Positions 61,391-64,000 of a stretch of DNA of 64,000 bases are shown here, in pieces. The DNA is taken from positions 2,356,001 through 2,420,000 of the forward strand of contig NZ_CP083691.1 in the NCBI RefSeq assembly GCF_020097155.1, given 5' to 3'. This DNA is from Micrococcus porci. Lineage in GTDB: Bacteria; Actinomycetota; Actinomycetes; Actinomycetales; Micrococcaceae. The translations under genes were made by a program, and so were the position numbers. Positions within the stretch are counted from its first letter, which is position 1; every line of letters starts with the position of its first letter. The notes below the pieces were generated by a model. It saw only the letters and a list, made by a program, of their open reading frames with translations, ran no database searches and was not told the origin of the DNA.

Positions 61391-63073
61391 ATGACGCAGA
61401 CCACATCGGCGCCCGAGGGCGCCCGCACCCCCTCCGCCGTCGACGCGCTGGCCGAGCGCCACGTGGCCGCCTACCTGGCCCTGCGCCCGGACGAAGCCAC
61501 CTCCCTGGGGATGCCCGGCCACGAGACCGAGTACCCGGACCTCTCCCCCGCCGGCGCCGCCGCCCTCGACGAGCTCAACCGGACCACGCTCGAGGAGCTG
61601 GCCGGCCTGGAGCCCGCGGACGACGTGGACCGGGTGACCGTGGCCGCGATGCGGGAGCGCCTCGGCCTGGAGCGCGAGATCCACGCCACGGGCCGCACCG
61701 AGCTGAACAACATCGCCTCCGAGGCGCAGGGCATCCGCGCGATCTTCGACCTCATGCCCACGGACACCGCCGAGCAATGGGGCCACATCGCGGGCCGCCT
61801 GGAGAACCTCCCGGCCGCCCTGCGCGGCTACGCGGAGTCCCTGCTGGCCTCCCGCGACGCCGGCCACGTGGCCGCGGTGCGCCAGGTGGAGATCGTCGTG
61901 GAGCAGGCCCGCGCCCACGGCGCCGAGGGCGGGTTCTTCCCCGGCCTCGTCGAGCGCGCCGAGGCCGCCGACGTCGTCGACGCCGCCCTCGCCGAGCGCA
62001 TCCGCACGGGCGCCGCAGGCGCCGCAGCCGCCTACGCCGAGTTCGCCGACACGCTCGAGGCCGAGCTGCGCCCGCACGCCCCCGAGGCGGACGCCGTCGG
62101 CATCGAGCACTACCGCCTGGCCTCGCGCGTATTCCTCGGCGCGGAGATCGACCTGGAGGAGACCTACCGCTGGGGCCAGGAGGAGCTCGACCGCATCATC
62201 GCCGCGCAGGAGGCGGACGCGGAGCGCATCAAGCCCGGCGCCACGATCGAGGAGGCCCGCGCGATCCTCGACGCCGACCCCGCCCGGACGCTCACGGGCA
62301 CGAAGGCGCTTCAGGAGTGGATGCAGCGCCTCTCCGACGAGGCCGTGGAGGCCATGAAGGCCCACTTCGAGATCCCGGCGCCCATGGACCGCCTCGAGTG
62401 CATGATCGCCCCCACCCAGGAGGGCGGCATCTACTACACCGGCCCCTCGGACGACTTCTCCCGCCCCGGACGCATGTGGTGGTCCGTGCCGGCCGGGGAG
62501 GAGGAGTTCACCACGTGGGCCGAGACCACCACGGTGTACCACGAGGGCGTGCCCGGCCATCACCTGCAGATCGCCACCGCCATGATGAACCGCGGGACCC
62601 TCAACCTGTGGCGCCGCAACTTCGCGTGGACCTCCGGCCACGGCGAGGGCTGGGCCCTGTACGCGGAGAAGCTCATGGAGGAGTTCGGCTTCCTCGACGA
62701 CGCCGGGGACCACCTGGGCATGCTGGACATGCAGCGCATGCGCGCGGCCCGCGTGGTGTTCGACATCGGCTACCACTGCGGCTTCGAGATGCCCGCCTCC
62801 GAGGGCGGCGGCGAGTGGACCCCGGAGAAGGGCTACGCCTTCTTGGAGAAGCACCTGCGGATCTCCGAGGGCCAGCGCCGCTTCGAGTTCACCCGCTACC
62901 TCGGCTGGCCGGGCCAGGCGCCCGCCTACAAGGTCGGCCAGCGCATCTGGGAGCAGATCCGCGCCGAGCACGAGGCGCGCGAGGGCGCGGACTTCGACCT
63001 CAAGGCCTTCCACACCCGCGCGCTGCGCGTGGGCGGCATGGGGCTGGACACCCTCCGCGAGGCCCTCGCGTGA
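61391..63073 (+). CDS. DUF885-family (gluzincin-like) metallopeptidase, 560 residues
   Basis: It has the metallopeptidase motif TTVYHEGVPGHHLQIATAMM (H-E-G-x-P-G-H), AWTSGHGEGWALYAEKLMEE with the third ligand Glu, and RVVFDIGYHCGFEMPASEGG. A long helical N-terminal half (KALQEWMQRLSDEAVEAMKA) is as in other members. No signal peptide is seen, so it is cytosolic. The natural substrate is unknown. It starts 54 bases after accE and overlaps maf by four bases, forming a carboxylase-centred operon. Confidence 0.85.
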   Translation: MTQTTSAPEGARTPSAVDALAERHVAAYLALRPDEATSLGMPGHETEYPDLSPAGAAALDELNRTTLEELAGLEPADDVDRVTVAAMRERLGLEREIHATGRTELNNIASEAQGIRAIFDLMPTDTAEQWGHIAGRLENLPAALRGYAESLLASRDAGHVAAVRQVEIVVEQARAHGAEGGFFPGLVERAEAADVVDAALAERIRTGAAGAAAAYAEFADTLEAELRPHAPEADAVGIEHYRLASRVFLGAEIDLEETYRWGQEELDRIIAAQEADAERIKPGATIEEARAILDADPARTLTGTKALQEWMQRLSDEAVEAMKAHFEIPAPMDRLECMIAPTQEGGIYYTGPSDDFSRPGRMWWSVPAGEEEFTTWAETTTVYHEGVPGHHLQIATAMMNRGTLNLWRRNFAWTSGHGEGWALYAEKLMEEFGFLDDAGDHLGMLDMQRMRAARVVFDIGYHCGFEMPASEGGGEWTPEKGYAFLEKHLRISEGQRRFEFTRYLGWPGQAPAYKVGQRIWEQIRAEHEAREGADFDLKAFHTRALRVGGMGLDTLREALA

Positions 63074-63753
63074 GCACCCTCCCCCACGGCGGCGGGGCCC
63101 CCGCCGCCCTCGTCCTGGGCTCGGCCTCCCCGGGCCGCGCGCAGATCCTCCGACGGGCGCTGCTGCCGTTCCGCACGGTGGTCTCCCGGGTGGACGAGGA
63201 GGCCGTGGGGGCGGCCTCCCCGGGGGCGACCCCCGCCGAACTGGCCCGCCTCCTGGCGGAGGCCAAGGCGGAGGCGGTGGCCGGCGTCGTCGCGGCCGAG
63301 GGCGTGGACCGGCCCACGCTGGTCCTCGGCTGCGACTCGGTGTTCGAGCTGGACGGGCAGGCCCTGGGCAAGCCGTGGGAGCCGGAGACGGCGATCGCCC
63401 GCTGGCGCGCGCAGTCCGGCCGGTCCGGGACCCTCCACACGGGACAGCACGTGATCCTGCTGACCCCGGGGACTGACGCCGCCGGCGCCCCCGCCAGCGG
63501 CGCCACGGTGAGCGCCGGGGTGGCGTTCACGGACGTGGACGAGGCGACGATCCGCGCCTACGTCGCCACCGGCGAACCGCTCCAGTGCGCGGGCGGGTTC
63601 ACGATCGACGGCGCCGGCGCGGCGCTCGTGGAGTCCGTCGAGGGCGACCCCAACGCCGTCATCGGGCTCTCCGTGTCCACGCTGCGCCGACAGTGCTCGG
63701 TATTGGGCGTCGACCTGTCAGCGTTGTGGGGATCCTCCAACTGCGACGCCTGA
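63070..63753 (+). CDS. maf: Maf-family nucleoside triphosphate pyrophosphatase
   Basis: A house-cleaning enzyme that hydrolyses dTTP/UTP or modified nucleotides. Of 227 residues: LVLGSASPGRAQILRRALLP (S-A-S-x-x-R), VVSRVDEEAV, LVLGCDSVFELDGQALGKPW, GTLHTGQHVIL, AYVATGEPLQCAGGFTIDG and VEGDPNAVIGLSVSTLRRQC. The YhdE/YceF choice cannot be fixed. It begins with GTG in the DUF885 stop. The biotin-carboxylase subunit gene follows by 107 bases. Confidence 0.9.
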   Translation: MSTLPHGGGAPAALVLGSASPGRAQILRRALLPFRTVVSRVDEEAVGAASPGATPAELARLLAEAKAEAVAGVVAAEGVDRPTLVLGCDSVFELDGQALGKPWEPETAIARWRAQSGRSGTLHTGQHVILLTPGTDAAGAPASGATVSAGVAFTDVDEATIRAYVATGEPLQCAGGFTIDGAGAALVESVEGDPNAVIGLSVSTLRRQCSVLGVDLSALWGSSNCDA

Positions 63754-63860
63754 TCCGCGGGATGGCGGCCCGCGGCCTGTGCGGGACCCCACCGCCGCAG
63801 TAAGGTGCTGGGGAACAGCGGCGCCCGCCGCCCGTCCCGTCCGAGGAGTCGTCCGCACCC

Positions 63861-64000
63861 ATGACCAACGCCAGCGCGCCCCAGGCCTCCGCCGACATCG
63901 CGGAGGCGCCCGGCCGCCCGTTCTCCCGCGTGCTGATCGCCAACCGCGGCGAGATCGCCGTCCGCGTGATCCGCGCCTGCCAGGACGAAGGCCTCACCTC
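63861..64000 (+). CDS. accA: Acyl-CoA carboxylase alpha subunit (biotin carboxylase), N-terminal 46 residues, continues beyond the window
   Basis: After a short leader (MTNASAPQASADIAEAP) the N-terminal ATP-grasp domain begins: FSRVLIANRGEIAVRVIRAC, then QDEGLTS at the edge. This is the invariant opening of biotin carboxylase subunits that also carry the biotin-carrier domain (AccA3 type). It is the partner of the accD/accE genes above and the substrate of the birA product. Confidence 0.9.
   Translation, partial: MTNASAPQASADIAEAPGRPFSRVLIANRGEIAVRVIRACQDEGLT

Overview
The window is high-GC actinobacterial DNA. Its core genes (dnaG, pabB, dgt, dus, glyS, metX/metY behind a SAM-IV-type leader, gatCAB, ligA, birA, acyl-CoA carboxylase genes) are diagnostic. 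Their sequences and order suggest Micrococcaceae, most likely Micrococcus; that assignment is inference from memory, not from a search. GTG starts and four-base stop/start overlaps (ATGA, GTGA, one TTGA) are very common here.

Positions 1 to about 20,280 form an accessory region, lower in GC and full of broken genes. It opens with the right end of an IS3-family element that has cut a gene of unknown function. Next come a tail fragment of an abortive-infection-like gene, half of a formylglycine-generating-enzyme-like gene, and a one-strand mercury-resistance cluster: merA, merB, a second flavoprotein disulfide reductase, and merR. Two MerR-type dyads lie in front of merA and merR, and no Hg transport gene is visible. 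After that come a two-gene SMR efflux pair, a decayed toxin-antitoxin pair, a plasmid-type partition pair (ParA plus a small ribbon-helix-helix-like protein) with a perfect upstream inverted repeat, and two distinct IS5-like elements flanking a helix-turn-helix regulator and a membrane-anchored protein. An MFS exporter, an Abi_C-type protein and several unknown genes follow. The region ends with an HNH endonuclease, a DUF4913-like protein and a piece resembling the C-terminus of a type IV coupling protein, which stops immediately beside tRNA-Asn. The picture is a worn, mosaic plasmid or conjugative-element island at a tRNA locus. No integrase or replication gene is visible.

From the tRNA-Asn gene (20,325) onward the window is chromosome backbone. 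Blocks: PepSY-like lipoprotein / dnaG / pabB / sirtuin / dgt-dus (20.6-28.4 kb); ankyrin protein, a small unknown protein, a luciferase-like oxidoreductase and an MFS transporter (28.5-31.9 kb); an operon with lipoprotein, glutathionylspermidine-synthase-like ATP-grasp protein and amino acid permease (32.1-35.0 kb); CDF-like transporter, tandem GNAT, glyS, S4 protein, esterase and GDSL hydrolase (35.1-40.4 kb); metY-metX under a SAM-IV-type riboswitch (40.4-43.2 kb); VOC protein, CPBP protease, aminoglycoside-phosphotransferase-like kinase and a frameshifted secreted-protein gene (43.4-46.8 kb); gatC-gatA-gatB (46.9-50.3 kb); a small-gene cluster leading into inositol phosphatase and ligA (50.4-55.9 kb); PP2C phosphatase, class III cyclase, PH-domain protein and birA (56.0-59.4 kb); and, divergently, the acyl-CoA carboxylase beta and epsilon subunits, a DUF885 protein, maf and the start of the biotin-carboxylase subunit (59.5-64 kb).

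No complete, clearly new system is proven. The best leads are the mercury cluster with its second flavoprotein, the duplicated Abi_C tail with the unknown two-gene operon beside the intact copy, the 46-residue zinc-ribbon ORF, and the dispersed palindromic repeats in the backbone.
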